Positions 1-9,606 of a DNA stretch of 47,463 bases are shown here, one piece after another; position 1 is the first letter of the stretch, and each line of letters starts with the position of its first letter. Under the pieces are notes generated by a model that saw only the letters and a list, made by a program, of their open reading frames with translations, did not search any database and was not told the DNA's origin. Both the position numbers and the translations under genes were made by a program. Origin of the DNA: Xanthobacteraceae bacterium (GTDB lineage: Bacteria > Pseudomonadota > Alphaproteobacteria > Rhizobiales > Xanthobacteraceae); assembly GCA_022841625.1 (NCBI GenBank), contig JALHRD010000037.1:1-47463 (forward strand), given 5' to 3'.

Positions 1-436
1 GCGCTACACTCTGTCGGCATCGGGGCGATCCTCGAATCGTTGGAAAGTCGTTGCGGCACAACAACTTTCGTTGATTCGACGTCCCGATGCACTCAGTTCT
101 GTGAGATATGCGGGCTAGACTCGCCAAGGTTTCGAAGGCTGCATCCCACACGCCGAGCTTGCTCCAGCGGGTGAAGCGCACATATACGGAATTCCAGTTG
201 CCGTATCGTTCTGGCATGTCGCGCCAGGGGGCGCCGGTGCGCAGCACCCAGAGAATGCCGTTGACCGTGCGCCGCTTGTCCGGAATCGGCGGACCACGTT
301 CGCCACGATCGGGCAGTAATGGATCGAAAATGCTCCATTGCAAGTCCGTTAGATCGCCCCGACTCAATGCTGCCTCCTTCAGAAAGGCAGTCTTGAATCA
401 AAACTCGATTCATCTGTCAAAAACCGTCAACACGGC
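1..436 (-). mobile_element. IS5-family insertion sequence, 5' remnant with terminal repeat
   Basis: On the minus strand a TTG at 367-365, preceded by a strong GGAGG ribosome-binding site, opens a frame beginning SRGDLTDLQWSIFDPLLPD and containing GILWVLRTGAPWRDMPERYG and NWNSVYVRFTRW. These are hallmarks of the N-terminal domain of IS5-family transposases (DDE type). Likeness to the family stops near position 113; the remaining ~110 bases stay open but no longer look like the expected catalytic domain, and a CTAG lies at 114-117, so the copy appears broken there. The outer end, 415-436, matches the end of the IS at the right edge of the window in 15 of its first 17 bases and is taken as the terminal inverted repeat. 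The element abuts a CTAG at 437-440. Confidence 0.8.
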
Positions 437-511
437 CTAGTGTCCTTCGATTCCGAAGTTCGTTACTGATCGCGCCGCAAGATGATACGAACTTCGGAAT
501 CGGGACACTAG
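437..511. repeat. 75-bp palindromic MITE-like element
   Basis: Left arm 437-463 starts CTAGTGTCC and contains GATTCCGAAGTTCGT; the right arm 486-511 is its reverse complement apart from two extra bases in the left arm. The outer CTAGTGTCCC is shared with the palindrome at the other end of the window (47278-47351), although the inner sequences differ. The IS5 remnant joins exactly at its left CTAG. It could be a small non-autonomous transposon or a strong hairpin; it encodes nothing. Confidence 0.75.
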
Positions 512-518
512 CGCGCGG

Positions 519-2573
519 CTAGGCCGCAGCCGCCGATTTACGCGCCGCGATGATCTGATCGGCGGTGCGGCCGGTCAGTTCCGCCATATGGTCGAACTTG
601 AAGGTAAAACTGCCGACCCCGGCGGTCGCCGAGCGCACCTCGATGATCAGGTTGCCGATCTCGGCTTCCGGCATCTGCACCTTCACGATATCCCAGCCGT
701 CCCAGCCTTCGCGGGTGTCGAAGCCAAGGATCTGGCCGCGGTGGCCCGACATCAGCGCGTTCATCTTGGCGGTCGCTTCCGACGGGCACACGATATCGAC
801 CTGGTAGATCGGTTCAAGCAGCACCGGCTGGCATTGCGGCAGCCCTTCATGGATCGCAAGCCGGCCAGCCAATTGGAATGCCATGTCGGAGGAATCGACG
901 GTGTGATAGGAGCCGTCGACCAGCTTCACGGCAAGATCGACCACCGGGAAACCGAGCGGGCCGTGCTTGAGCGCATCCTGCACGCCCTCCTCGACCGACG
1001 GGATGAAGTTGCGCGGCACCACGCCGCCTTTGATCGCCTCCTCGAACACAAAGCCGGCGCCGCGTGGCAGCGGCTTGATATCGACCACCACATCGCCGTA
1101 CTGACCGTGGCCGCCGGACTGCTTCTTATGGCGGCCGCGCTGCTGAATCGGCTTTTTGATGGTCTCGCGGTAGCCGACGCTGGGCTTGCCGGTGACGATG
1201 GCGACGCCAAACCGGTCGGCCAGCCGCTCGGTCGAGACCCGCAGATGCATCTCGCCCTGCCCCCACACCACGACCTCATGCGCCTCGGGGTTGTGCACCA
1301 CGCTGATCGACGGATCCTCCTCCTGGAGCTTGTGCAGCGCCTGGCCAAGTTTCACGTCGTCCTTGCGTTCCCGGGTGGCCACCGCAATGGCCAGCACCGG
1401 CGGACTGGGCGCCACCATGCGCAAGGCCGCATGCGCCTGCTTGCCGGCGGTGATGGTGTCGCCGGTCATGGCATGTTCGAGCTTGGCGAGCGCCACGGTT
1501 TCGCCGACGCCGGCGGCGCCACGCTTTTCGGTGGCCTGGCCCATCAGCTTGAACACGCCGGCGACCCGGCCAGCCTCGCGCTCGGGCGTCTGGAAGGTCA
1601 TGCCATCGCCGATCTGGCCGTTGAGCACGCGCGCAATCGACATCTTGCCGCCGTGCGCGGTGTGCAGCGTCTTGAACACATAAGCGATCGGATCGCTGCC
1701 GGCCTTGAAGCCCAGCCGTTTGACGGTTGTCGCGGCATCGGGCGCCTCGTGACGCAACGCCTTCATCAGGCGCAGCACCCCATTGGTGCGGGTCGCCGAC
1801 CCCATCAGCACCGGACACACCAAGCCGCCGCGCAACTCCTTGGACAGATCGTCAAAGACCTTGTCCTTCGGCGGCTCAATATCGCCGAGCAGTTGCTCCA
1901 TCAATTCGTCGTCATGGTCGGCGAGCGTCTCAAGCATGGAGAAGCGCGCGGTCTTTTCGCGATCGACCAGTTCGCCGGACAGCGGCACGACTTCCGACGC
2001 GGCGTGTTCCTTATAGACAAAGGCCCGCTCCAGCGCGAGATCGACAAAGCCGCTGATGATGTCGCCGTTGAAGGTCGGAATCTGGCGCAGCAGCAGCTTC
2101 GAACGCGCCGCCGGCTGCAACAGCGCGAGCACGTCGTGGATGGTGGAGTCCGCCTTATCGATCTTGTTCACGAACAGAAAGCGCGGAATCTTCTGATCCT
2201 CGAGTTCGCGCAGGATCAGCTGCAATTGCGGGATCTTTTTTTCGTCCATCTCGCAGACAATGACGGCGGCGTCGACCGCCGGCAGCGCCGCGCGCATGTC
2301 ATGGATGAACTCGACCGAACCCGGACAATCGACAAAGGTATAGCTCTCGCCCATGAAACTGGTCGTCGCGACCGCGAGTTCGACGCTCATGTGGTGGTGG
2401 CGCGCTTCCTTGCTGGCGTCGCCGACAGTGGTGCCGGCATCGACGGTGCCCTGGCGCTGAATCGCGCCGGTGCGTGCCAGGATTGCTTCGAGAAGAGTGG
2501 TCTTGCCGCTTTGGAATGGGCCCACCAGCGCGATGCACCGGGGACCCGTGGCTCGTGTGCCGTTCTGCGCCAT
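519..2573 (-). CDS. Elongation factor G-like GTPase (EF-G paralogue)
   Basis: A 684-residue translational GTPase with the EF-G domain plan, close to EF-G in length. The P-loop is GPFQSGKT at residues 18-25, the G3 motif DCPGS at 82-86, and the G4 motif NKID at 136-139. EF-G and EF-Tu carry a catalytic histidine at the last G3 position; here it is serine 86, as in the group of EF-G-like paralogues whose exact role is unclear. It is therefore unlikely to be the housekeeping fusA, which normally sits next to rpsL, rpsG and tuf. The start at 2573 is chosen because AGGAGG lies seven bases upstream; an ATG 27 bases earlier has no such site. It stands alone, transcribed towards the IS remnant. Family assignment is firm, function beyond a ribosome-linked GTPase is not. 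Confidence 0.9.
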   Translation of the reverse strand: MAQNGTRATGPRCIALVGPFQSGKTTLLEAILARTGAIQRQGTVDAGTTVGDASKEARHHHMSVELAVATTSFMGESYTFVDCPGSVEFIHDMRAALPAVDAAVIVCEMDEKKIPQLQLILRELEDQKIPRFLFVNKIDKADSTIHDVLALLQPAARSKLLLRQIPTFNGDIISGFVDLALERAFVYKEHAASEVVPLSGELVDREKTARFSMLETLADHDDELMEQLLGDIEPPKDKVFDDLSKELRGGLVCPVLMGSATRTNGVLRLMKALRHEAPDAATTVKRLGFKAGSDPIAYVFKTLHTAHGGKMSIARVLNGQIGDGMTFQTPEREAGRVAGVFKLMGQATEKRGAAGVGETVALAKLEHAMTGDTITAGKQAHAALRMVAPSPPVLAIAVATRERKDDVKLGQALHKLQEEDPSISVVHNPEAHEVVVWGQGEMHLRVSTERLADRFGVAIVTGKPSVGYRETIKKPIQQRGRHKKQSGGHGQYGDVVVDIKPLPRGAGFVFEEAIKGGVVPRNFIPSVEEGVQDALKHGPLGFPVVDLAVKLVDGSYHTVDSSDMAFQLAGRLAIHEGLPQCQPVLLEPIYQVDIVCPSEATAKMNALMSGHRGQILGFDTREGWDGWDIVKVQMPEAEIGNLIIEVRSATAGVGSFTFKFDHMAELTGRTADQIIAARKSAAAA

Positions 2574-2730
2574 CGGTCCGCCTCCTGAGATGACTGACAA
2601 TCTGGCCGGACCGCCATCGTTTCAAATCTACCGGGGGATTGGCAAGAGGCGACGCGTCGCAGCACCCACAATCATCGCCACGGGAGCATGCGCCGAGGTT
2701 GGCGCACGCGCGTCCTGTTGCGCTTCGCAA

Positions 2731-2755
2731 AACGGCCGCCCGATGGGCGGCCGTT
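2731..2755 (-). terminator. Intrinsic terminator after the DUF992 gene
   Basis: A perfect 11-bp stem (AACGGCCGCCC and its complement) with a 3-base loop, 29 bases past the stop codon of the DUF992 gene in its direction. On the minus strand the stem is followed by a short TTTG run, so the terminator is plausible though weak in its U-tract. Confidence 0.65.
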
Positions 2756-2783
2756 GCAGCAAAACCGGCGGTTTGTCGGACCG

Positions 2784-3254
2784 TCAGCGGCCCGGCCGCA
2801 GGCGCAGATCGGCAACGCCGACCGCGAGATTGAGCCCGACTTGTCCACTGACCGATAGTGGCTGCAGCGCGATCTGCCGGTTTGAACCGCCGACCAGCAC
2901 ATTGGCGCCAAGGCCGACCGCAATGGAAGCCTCGCCGGCAGCCCCGACATATTCGCCCGCCAGCACACCCGGTCGCGGACCGGTATATTGGGCAAACACC
3001 GCCCAAACCATGTGGCCGCCGGCGGTGGCGCCGATATCGAGGCCGAATCGCGAGATCGTGCCGGTATAGACTTCCGCCTGTCCGCCCTCCGGCGAAAACG
3101 TGCAGATCACCGACCGTTGCGAACCGATGATGAATCCGAAGCCCGCCGAAACATCGCAGTTCAGCACTCCAGCTCTGATGCGCTGCGCGGCGGCAGGATC
3201 GAATGCCGCGAACGCCATGAGCAGTGTCGCGGCAGCAATAACCTTGCGATACAT
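2784..3254 (-). CDS. DUF992 domain-containing exported protein
   Basis: A 156-residue protein starting MYRKVIAAATLLMAF, with a signal peptide ending near the AAAQ at about residues 21-24. The body is the DUF992 pattern: a conserved CDVSAGFGFIIGSQR block near the start of the mature protein, a second cysteine in VICTF, and glycine-rich strands (GLDIGATAGGHMVW, GVLAGEYVGAAGEASI). The family is common in Hyphomicrobiales and of unknown function; it probably lies in the periplasm or at the outer membrane. The start at 3254 is preceded by AGGAGG seven bases upstream, so a longer frame beginning at 3299 is unlikely. It is a single-gene unit with its own terminator. Confidence 0.85.
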   Translation of the reverse strand: MYRKVIAAATLLMAFAAFDPAAAQRIRAGVLNCDVSAGFGFIIGSQRSVICTFSPEGGQAEVYTGTISRFGLDIGATAGGHMVWAVFAQYTGPRPGVLAGEYVGAAGEASIAVGLGANVLVGGSNRQIALQPLSVSGQVGLNLAVGVADLRLRPGR

Positions 3255-3394
3255 GATGTCCTCCTGGAACCTGGTCCCATGCCGCGCGAGACCGAGCACG
3301 GCCCGCGCGCAGACGCAGTAAAGCTATCCTAACGGATCGCCGCCCGGGAGTCGTTAACGTATGCCGTCAACAATGGCGGCGACGCGTCGCCAAA

Positions 3395-4657
<1,263 letters not shown>

Positions 4658-4779
4658 CTAAGACCCCCAAGCGAGTCCGGCAAGGGCAAGCGGCGATACT
4701 GCCACACGGAATCGACCGAAATGACGGTTTCTCAGGCGGCCGAGCGATTTAACCGCCTGTCAATTCCACCCTGATAGCG

Positions 4780-6120
4780 ATGCACCGCCCGGAACAGCCG
4801 CGGTTTGCCGCGGCCACCGCCCCATATTGGAGCTACCGGCCGATGCGCGGCTTGCTCGAACGACTGCGAACCGGCGACTGGCTGACCCGCGAGCGGACCC
4901 GGCTGATCGCGTTCGCCATGCTGATTGGCTCGGTGATTGCGCTCACTGTGCTGGTTATAAAATCAGACAACTATCTCGATTGGCGCGGCCATCCGATCGG
5001 AACCGATTTTGCCAATGTCTACGCCGCCGGCACGTTTGTTCTCGAAGGCCGGCCGGATGCCCCGTTCGACCCGGCCCAGCACCATGGCCGGCAGCGTGCG
5101 ATCTTTGGCGACAATGCGCCATTCTATGGCTGGCACTATCCGCCGTTCTTTCTGTTTCCGGCGGCAGCGCTCGCGCTGATGCCCTATGGCCTCGCGCTGG
5201 CCGTCTGGCTCGCAACCACATTCCTGCTTTACCTCGTTTCACTCCGCGCGATCCTGGCTGGCCAATTGACGCCGTCCGGTGTTCCGGCCGAAGGCAATCT
5301 CAGCGGCTGGTGGTGGCTGCTGTTTGCAGCGGCGTTCCCGGCGGTCTTGGTCAATGTCGGCCACGGCCAGAACGGATTCCTCACCGCAGCCTTGGTCGGC
5401 AGCGCGCTGCTCATTCTCGATCGGCGTCCGAGCCTGGCCGGCATCCTATTCGGATTGCTGAGCTACAAACCCCAGTTCGGTCTTTTGATTCCGCTGGTGC
5501 TGGTCGCCACCCGACGCTGGCGCGCGTTCAGCTTTGCCGCCGTCACCGTGGCAGCGCTTGTGGGCGTCAGCACGCTGGCGTTTGGCCCGGAGGTCTGGAG
5601 CGCCTTCTTGGCCTCGACGGAATTCAGCCGCGTCGTGGTGCTCGAAGAGGGCAATACCGGCTGGCAAAAGATCCAAAGCGTGTTCTCCTGGATCCGGATG
5701 TGGGGCGGATCGATCGGCCTCGCCTACGCGCTGCATGCCGCCGTCGCGGCGGTCTTTTGCGTCGTCCTGGTTAGGCTGTGGCGAAGCGATCGCCCGTACC
5801 CGCTCAAAGCCGGCGCGCTGATCATCGCATCGATTCTGTCGACGCCTTACGCGCTCGATTACGACATGATGGTGTTGGCGCCCGCCATTGCGTTCTTGGC
5901 AATTGACGGATTGCAGCGCGGCTTTTGTCCCTGGCACAGAACCGCACTCGCCATGCTCTGGATGACGCCGGTCGTCGCACGAAGCCTGGCCGATGCCCTG
6001 CTTATCCCAGTTGGCGTATGGACGATGATCGCCGTGCTGATTCTTTCGGTGCGCGGCTCAGTCGACCGACCGATCGGAATGATCGCAGCCGCGGGCAAAA
6101 CCCACTCAGCGGCCCGGTGA
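4780..6120 (+). CDS. Glycosyltransferase family 87 (DUF2029) membrane protein
   Basis: A 446-residue integral membrane protein with about ten hydrophobic segments from residue ~42 on (for example AFAMLIGSVIALTVLVI, ALAVWLATTFLLYLVSL). The first extracytoplasmic loop carries GTDFANVYAAGTFVLEG and GWHYPPFFLFPAAALALMPY, the typical DUF2029/GT87 signature of polyprenol-phosphate-mannose-dependent mannosyltransferases, where the acidic residue in the first loop is thought to act in catalysis. It would add a sugar to an envelope lipid or glycan at the outer face of the inner membrane; acceptor unknown. No convincing ribosome-binding site precedes 4780, and an ATG at 4843 is a possible alternative start. 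No envelope-glycan neighbours lie nearby. Confidence 0.8.
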   Translation: MHRPEQPRFAAATAPYWSYRPMRGLLERLRTGDWLTRERTRLIAFAMLIGSVIALTVLVIKSDNYLDWRGHPIGTDFANVYAAGTFVLEGRPDAPFDPAQHHGRQRAIFGDNAPFYGWHYPPFFLFPAAALALMPYGLALAVWLATTFLLYLVSLRAILAGQLTPSGVPAEGNLSGWWWLLFAAAFPAVLVNVGHGQNGFLTAALVGSALLILDRRPSLAGILFGLLSYKPQFGLLIPLVLVATRRWRAFSFAAVTVAALVGVSTLAFGPEVWSAFLASTEFSRVVVLEEGNTGWQKIQSVFSWIRMWGGSIGLAYALHAAVAAVFCVVLVRLWRSDRPYPLKAGALIIASILSTPYALDYDMMVLAPAIAFLAIDGLQRGFCPWHRTALAMLWMTPVVARSLADALLIPVGVWTMIAVLILSVRGSVDRPIGMIAAAGKTHSAAR

Positions 6121-6290
6121 TCGAAGGATAAATCCACTGCGCCTTTACGCGCATCGCGAAAACTTTCCCGCGGCATCCCGTTGCTTTGACACCCCCGCAA
6201 ATTGAGACGACATGGCCGCCGACATGCCATAGTCTCACGGTGGCTCGCCGCCAATCGCCTTGCCAAATTGGTCAAGATGTCTGGGACACC

Positions 6291-6923
6291 ATGTTCACCC
6301 TCTATTCAATGCAGCGGTCTGGCAACAGTTACAAAGTGAGGCTCACCCTCGCTCAGCTCGGCTTGCCGTATCGGCTGGTGGAGGTCGACATCCTCAAGGG
6401 CGAAAGCCATACGCCGGAGTTCCTGCAGAAGAACCCCAGCGGCCAGGTGCCGCTGCTTGAAGTGGCACCCGGGCGTCACATCGCGGAATCGAACGCCATT
6501 CTTTGGTATGTCGCCGGCGGCACATCGCTCGCTCCTGAAGATCGCATCGATCGCGCCGAAGCGCTGCAATGGATGTTCTTCGAGCAGCACAGCCTCGAAC
6601 CCAATCTCGGCGCGGCCTATTTTTGGCTGGCTTTGGTGAAGGGCGGCCGCGAATTGCAGAGCCACGCAATGGACGACTGGATGGAAGAAGGCTACCGGTC
6701 GCTGCGCGTCATGGAAGATCACCTCAGGCGTAGCGACTATTTCGCCGCCGGGCGCTACACCATCGCCGACATCGCGCTCTACGCCTATACCCACCTCGCG
6801 CATCGCGCCGACTACGACCTCGACTCGTTTCCGGCGATCCGGCGCTGGCTTGACCGGGTGGCCGCCGAACCGCGGCACATCGCCATGGACTGGCAACCGA
6901 TCGCCGTTGAGACGTCGCAGTGA
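6291..6923 (+). CDS. Glutathione S-transferase family protein
   Basis: A 210-residue cytosolic protein of usual GST length. The N-terminal thioredoxin-like domain shows MFTLYSMQRSGNSYKVRLTL, NPSGQVPLLE (with the cis-proline) and ESNAILWYV, which binds the glutathione gamma-glutamyl group; the C-terminal helical domain carries GRYTIADIALYAYTH with the conserved N-capping box. The probable active residue is Ser10 or Ser7, as in beta/theta-like bacterial GSTs. The start at 6291 begins exactly at the conserved MFTLY strand; the in-frame extension to 6186 lacks family likeness. The next gene begins about 80 bases downstream. Substrate unknown. Confidence 0.88.
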   Translation: MFTLYSMQRSGNSYKVRLTLAQLGLPYRLVEVDILKGESHTPEFLQKNPSGQVPLLEVAPGRHIAESNAILWYVAGGTSLAPEDRIDRAEALQWMFFEQHSLEPNLGAAYFWLALVKGGRELQSHAMDDWMEEGYRSLRVMEDHLRRSDYFAAGRYTIADIALYAYTHLAHRADYDLDSFPAIRRWLDRVAAEPRHIAMDWQPIAVETSQ

Positions 6924-7002
6924 CGCGCGCCGCTTCGGTTTTGACCTCGTCCTGTCAATGTCTATGCTGGCGATCCACGAATTAAGACTTAGGAGTTATC
7001 GG

Positions 7003-7965
7003 ATGCGCGCCGTCGCGTTGCTTGTCGCCACGCTCGCGGCCCTGCCGTCGATCCAAACCGTGCGCGCGCAGGACTGGCCGACCAAGCCGGTACGCATTGT
7101 GGTGCCGTTCCCGGCCGGCGGCAGCACCGACCGGATGACGCGGCTGGTCGCAGAGGACCTCAGCAAGGTCTTCAAACAGCAATTCGTGGTCGAGAACCGT
7201 CCCGGCGCGGGTGGCGCCCTCGGTGCGGCGCAAGTCGCGCGCGCCGAACCCGACGGCTATACGCTGCTGGCTGGCGGCTTCGGCCCCCACATTCTCGGGC
7301 CGGCCAGCGGCGTGAAGGCCGATTACGACCCGATCGCCGACTTCAGCCATATCGTCATGATGGGTGGTGAGACCTACATCTTCGCGGCTCATGCCACGCT
7401 TGGCGTGCAATCGCTGGCCGATGTCGTGCGGCTGGCAAACGACAAGCCGATCAATTTTGGATCGCCGGGCACCGGCACGCTCGGCCAATTGATGGTCGAT
7501 CAGTTTCGCCTGAAGGTCGGCGCGAACCGGATCAACCATGTGCCCTATCGCGGCGGCGCGCCGTTGCAGACCGATTTCATCGGCAATCACGTACCGCTGG
7601 CAACGCTGCCGATCGCACCGATGCTCCCGCACATTACCGCCGGCACGATCGTACCCCTCGCAGTCAGTTCAAGCGAACGCAGTTCCGCGCTGCCGAACGT
7701 GCCCACGCTCGCGCAAAGTGGCTATCCGGAAATTGGCGGCGCCATTTGGTTCTGGCTGACGGGCCCGAAGAATCTACCGCCGCCGGTGGTGAACCGGCTG
7801 AACCAGGAAGTACGGCGTTACCTTGCGACCGCGCCAGTGAGAGACATCTTCGCGCGTGACGCCTTGATGACCATGGATGCGGGTTCCGCCGCGCTCACCC
7901 GCTTCATCGCCGACGAAATCAAACGCTGGAGCGCGATTTACCGCCAGCTCGGACCCGACAAGTAA
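7003..7965 (+). CDS. TctC/Bug family periplasmic substrate-binding protein
   Basis: A 320-residue exported receptor of the tripartite tricarboxylate transporter type. The signal peptide ends near VRAQ (about residue 22), followed by DWPTKPVRIVVPFPAGGSTD, the family's first strand and ligand loop, then VENRPGAGGALGA and PYRGGAPLQTD. Such proteins bind carboxylates or other small organic acids and normally hand them to TctAB permeases; no TctA or TctB gene is in the window, so this is an orphan receptor. The start at 7003 is supported by AGGAG at 6991-6995. The ligand cannot be told from the sequence. Confidence 0.9.
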   Translation: MRAVALLVATLAALPSIQTVRAQDWPTKPVRIVVPFPAGGSTDRMTRLVAEDLSKVFKQQFVVENRPGAGGALGAAQVARAEPDGYTLLAGGFGPHILGPASGVKADYDPIADFSHIVMMGGETYIFAAHATLGVQSLADVVRLANDKPINFGSPGTGTLGQLMVDQFRLKVGANRINHVPYRGGAPLQTDFIGNHVPLATLPIAPMLPHITAGTIVPLAVSSSERSSALPNVPTLAQSGYPEIGGAIWFWLTGPKNLPPPVVNRLNQEVRRYLATAPVRDIFARDALMTMDAGSAALTRFIADEIKRWSAIYRQLGPDK

Positions 7966-8116
7966 CGCGCGCGCCACGAAGCATTAACGCCTTCGTAACC
8001 CGATTCACGAAATCGCCGTCATTCTTCGCCGTCTCCGCCAAAATCCCGACCAAGTGGCGCCCGCATCCGTGCCAATGGTCCGCGCAAGGACGACGACTGA
8101 TTCGTTGGAGAAAGTC

Positions 8117-8311
8117 ATGACTGCCATGGAGAGGACGCACTGCGCCGCCCGCGATACGGCGGACTCGCGCCGGCGTCCCGTTGTTGTTGTTGAGCTGGTC
8201 GCGACCATTGCACTGGCGTTTTCGACACTGATCGCGGTCGCCGCAATATCGATCGGCATGGCGCGCGCGGACAGCCTGACCTGCGTGTCGCTTGTAGCGT
8301 TGTGCCAGTAG
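8117..8311 (+). CDS. Small single-pass membrane protein, hypothetical
   Basis: A 64-residue frame whose middle (VVVVELVATIALAFSTLIAV) is one long hydrophobic helix, preceded by an arginine-rich segment and followed by a short tail with two cysteines (LTCVSLVALCQ). GGAG at 8107-8110 lies a good distance before the ATG. I do not recognise a family. The charge pattern suggests an N-in membrane anchor. It is short and could be spurious. Confidence 0.45.
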   Translation: MTAMERTHCAARDTADSRRRPVVVVELVATIALAFSTLIAVAAISIGMARADSLTCVSLVALCQ

Positions 8312-8415
8312 CGTGATTTCGTCTGTGCGAATTGTCAGTCAGTGTGGTGTTGGAATCCTCCCGGGCGGTGCATAATTGTGACCGCATCCCAATGCGCCGC
8401 CCGCGGAGACCTCCC

Positions 8416-9555
8416 ATGCGATTGCCGGCAACCGTCGCGCTGCTGTTTGTTGCCATCGCGCCAGCTTCGCAGGCGCAGCCGCAATTCCGGCCGACCGGCG
8501 CCCCGCCAGCGGGCAACCTGACGGTCGAGACCGCCGCCGGCGGCCTCGCCAATCCTTGGGCCATCGCGTTCCTGCCCGACGGGCGCATGCTGGTGACCGA
8601 GCGCGCCGGCCGGCTGCGGCTGATCGCACGCGGCGGCAATCTTTCGCCGCCGGTCGCCGGCCTGCCGCCGATCTTCACGCGCAACCAGGGCGGCCTGCAT
8701 GACGTCATCCTCGACCGCGACTTTGCCAAGAACGGCGCGATCTATTTCTGTTTCGCAACGCCGGTGAATGGCGGCGGACAGACGGCGCTGGCGCGCGCCC
8801 GGCTGGTCGAAGGCGCGCCGCCGCGGCTCGACGATATGCGCGTCATCTTCCAGCAGGACGGGCCACCGTCCAACGGACTGCATTTCGGCTGCCGCATCGT
8901 ACAGGCGCGCGACGGCAATCTGTTTCTCACTACCGGCGATCACGGCGGCCATCGCGACCAGGCGCAAAATCTCGGCAATCATCTGGGCAAAGTGATCCGC
9001 GTCACGCCCGATGGCCGCGCGCCGCCGGACAATCCGTTTGTGAAACAAGCCGACGCCAAGCCGGAAGTCTGGAGCTATGGCCACCGCAATATGCAAGGCG
9101 CGGCCTTGCACCCGCAAAGCGGCAGGCTGTGGACGCACGAACACGGCGCGCGCGGCGGCGACGAGGTCAACATTGCCGAAGCCGGCAAGAATTACGGCTG
9201 GCCGATCATTACCCACGGCATCGACTATTCCGGCGCCAAGATCGGCGCCGGCACCCATCGCGACGGCATGGAGCAGCCGGTGAAATTCTGGGTGCCGTCA
9301 ATCGCACCGTCGGGCATGGCGTTCTACACCGGCAACCTGTTTCCGAGCTGGCGCAACAGCCTGTTTGTCGGCGCGCTTGCCGCCCAGCTCGTGGTCCGGC
9401 TCGAACTCAATGGCGAGAAGGTCGTCAGCGAAGAACGGCTCCTGGAAAATCTGCGCGAACGCATTCGCGACGTGCGGCAAGGCCCCGACGGCGCGCTCTA
9501 TCTCGCGACCGACAATGCCAATGGCCGGATCTTGCGGGTATCGCCGGGCAAATAG
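8416..9555 (+). CDS. PQQ-dependent sugar dehydrogenase (soluble aldose dehydrogenase type)
   Basis: A 379-residue periplasmic six-bladed beta-propeller of the glucose/sorbosone dehydrogenase family (YliI/Asd type), which oxidises aldose sugars using pyrroloquinoline quinone. The signal peptide ends near ASQAQ (about residue 21). Family motifs seen are NPWAIAFLPDGRMLVTERAGRL, GGLHDVILDRDF, LFLTTGDHGGHRDQAQ, VWSYGHRNMQGAALHP, WTHEHGARGGDEVN and KNYGWP; the His in the GHRN segment and the calcium-loop residues fit cofactor binding. GGAGA six bases ahead supports the start at 8416. No pqq biosynthesis genes are in the window. Confidence 0.88.
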   Translation: MRLPATVALLFVAIAPASQAQPQFRPTGAPPAGNLTVETAAGGLANPWAIAFLPDGRMLVTERAGRLRLIARGGNLSPPVAGLPPIFTRNQGGLHDVILDRDFAKNGAIYFCFATPVNGGGQTALARARLVEGAPPRLDDMRVIFQQDGPPSNGLHFGCRIVQARDGNLFLTTGDHGGHRDQAQNLGNHLGKVIRVTPDGRAPPDNPFVKQADAKPEVWSYGHRNMQGAALHPQSGRLWTHEHGARGGDEVNIAEAGKNYGWPIITHGIDYSGAKIGAGTHRDGMEQPVKFWVPSIAPSGMAFYTGNLFPSWRNSLFVGALAAQLVVRLELNGEKVVSEERLLENLRERIRDVRQGPDGALYLATDNANGRILRVSPGK

Positions 9556-9606
9556 CGTCGCATTGGCACTATAGCCAAGCGGCCCGAGCGCCTGTAATCA
9601 CTGGCC

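Noticed and set aside
588-2588. Long plus-strand open frame opposite the EF-G-like gene
   Set aside because: Antisense shadow in high-GC DNA; the minus-strand protein has clear GTPase motifs.
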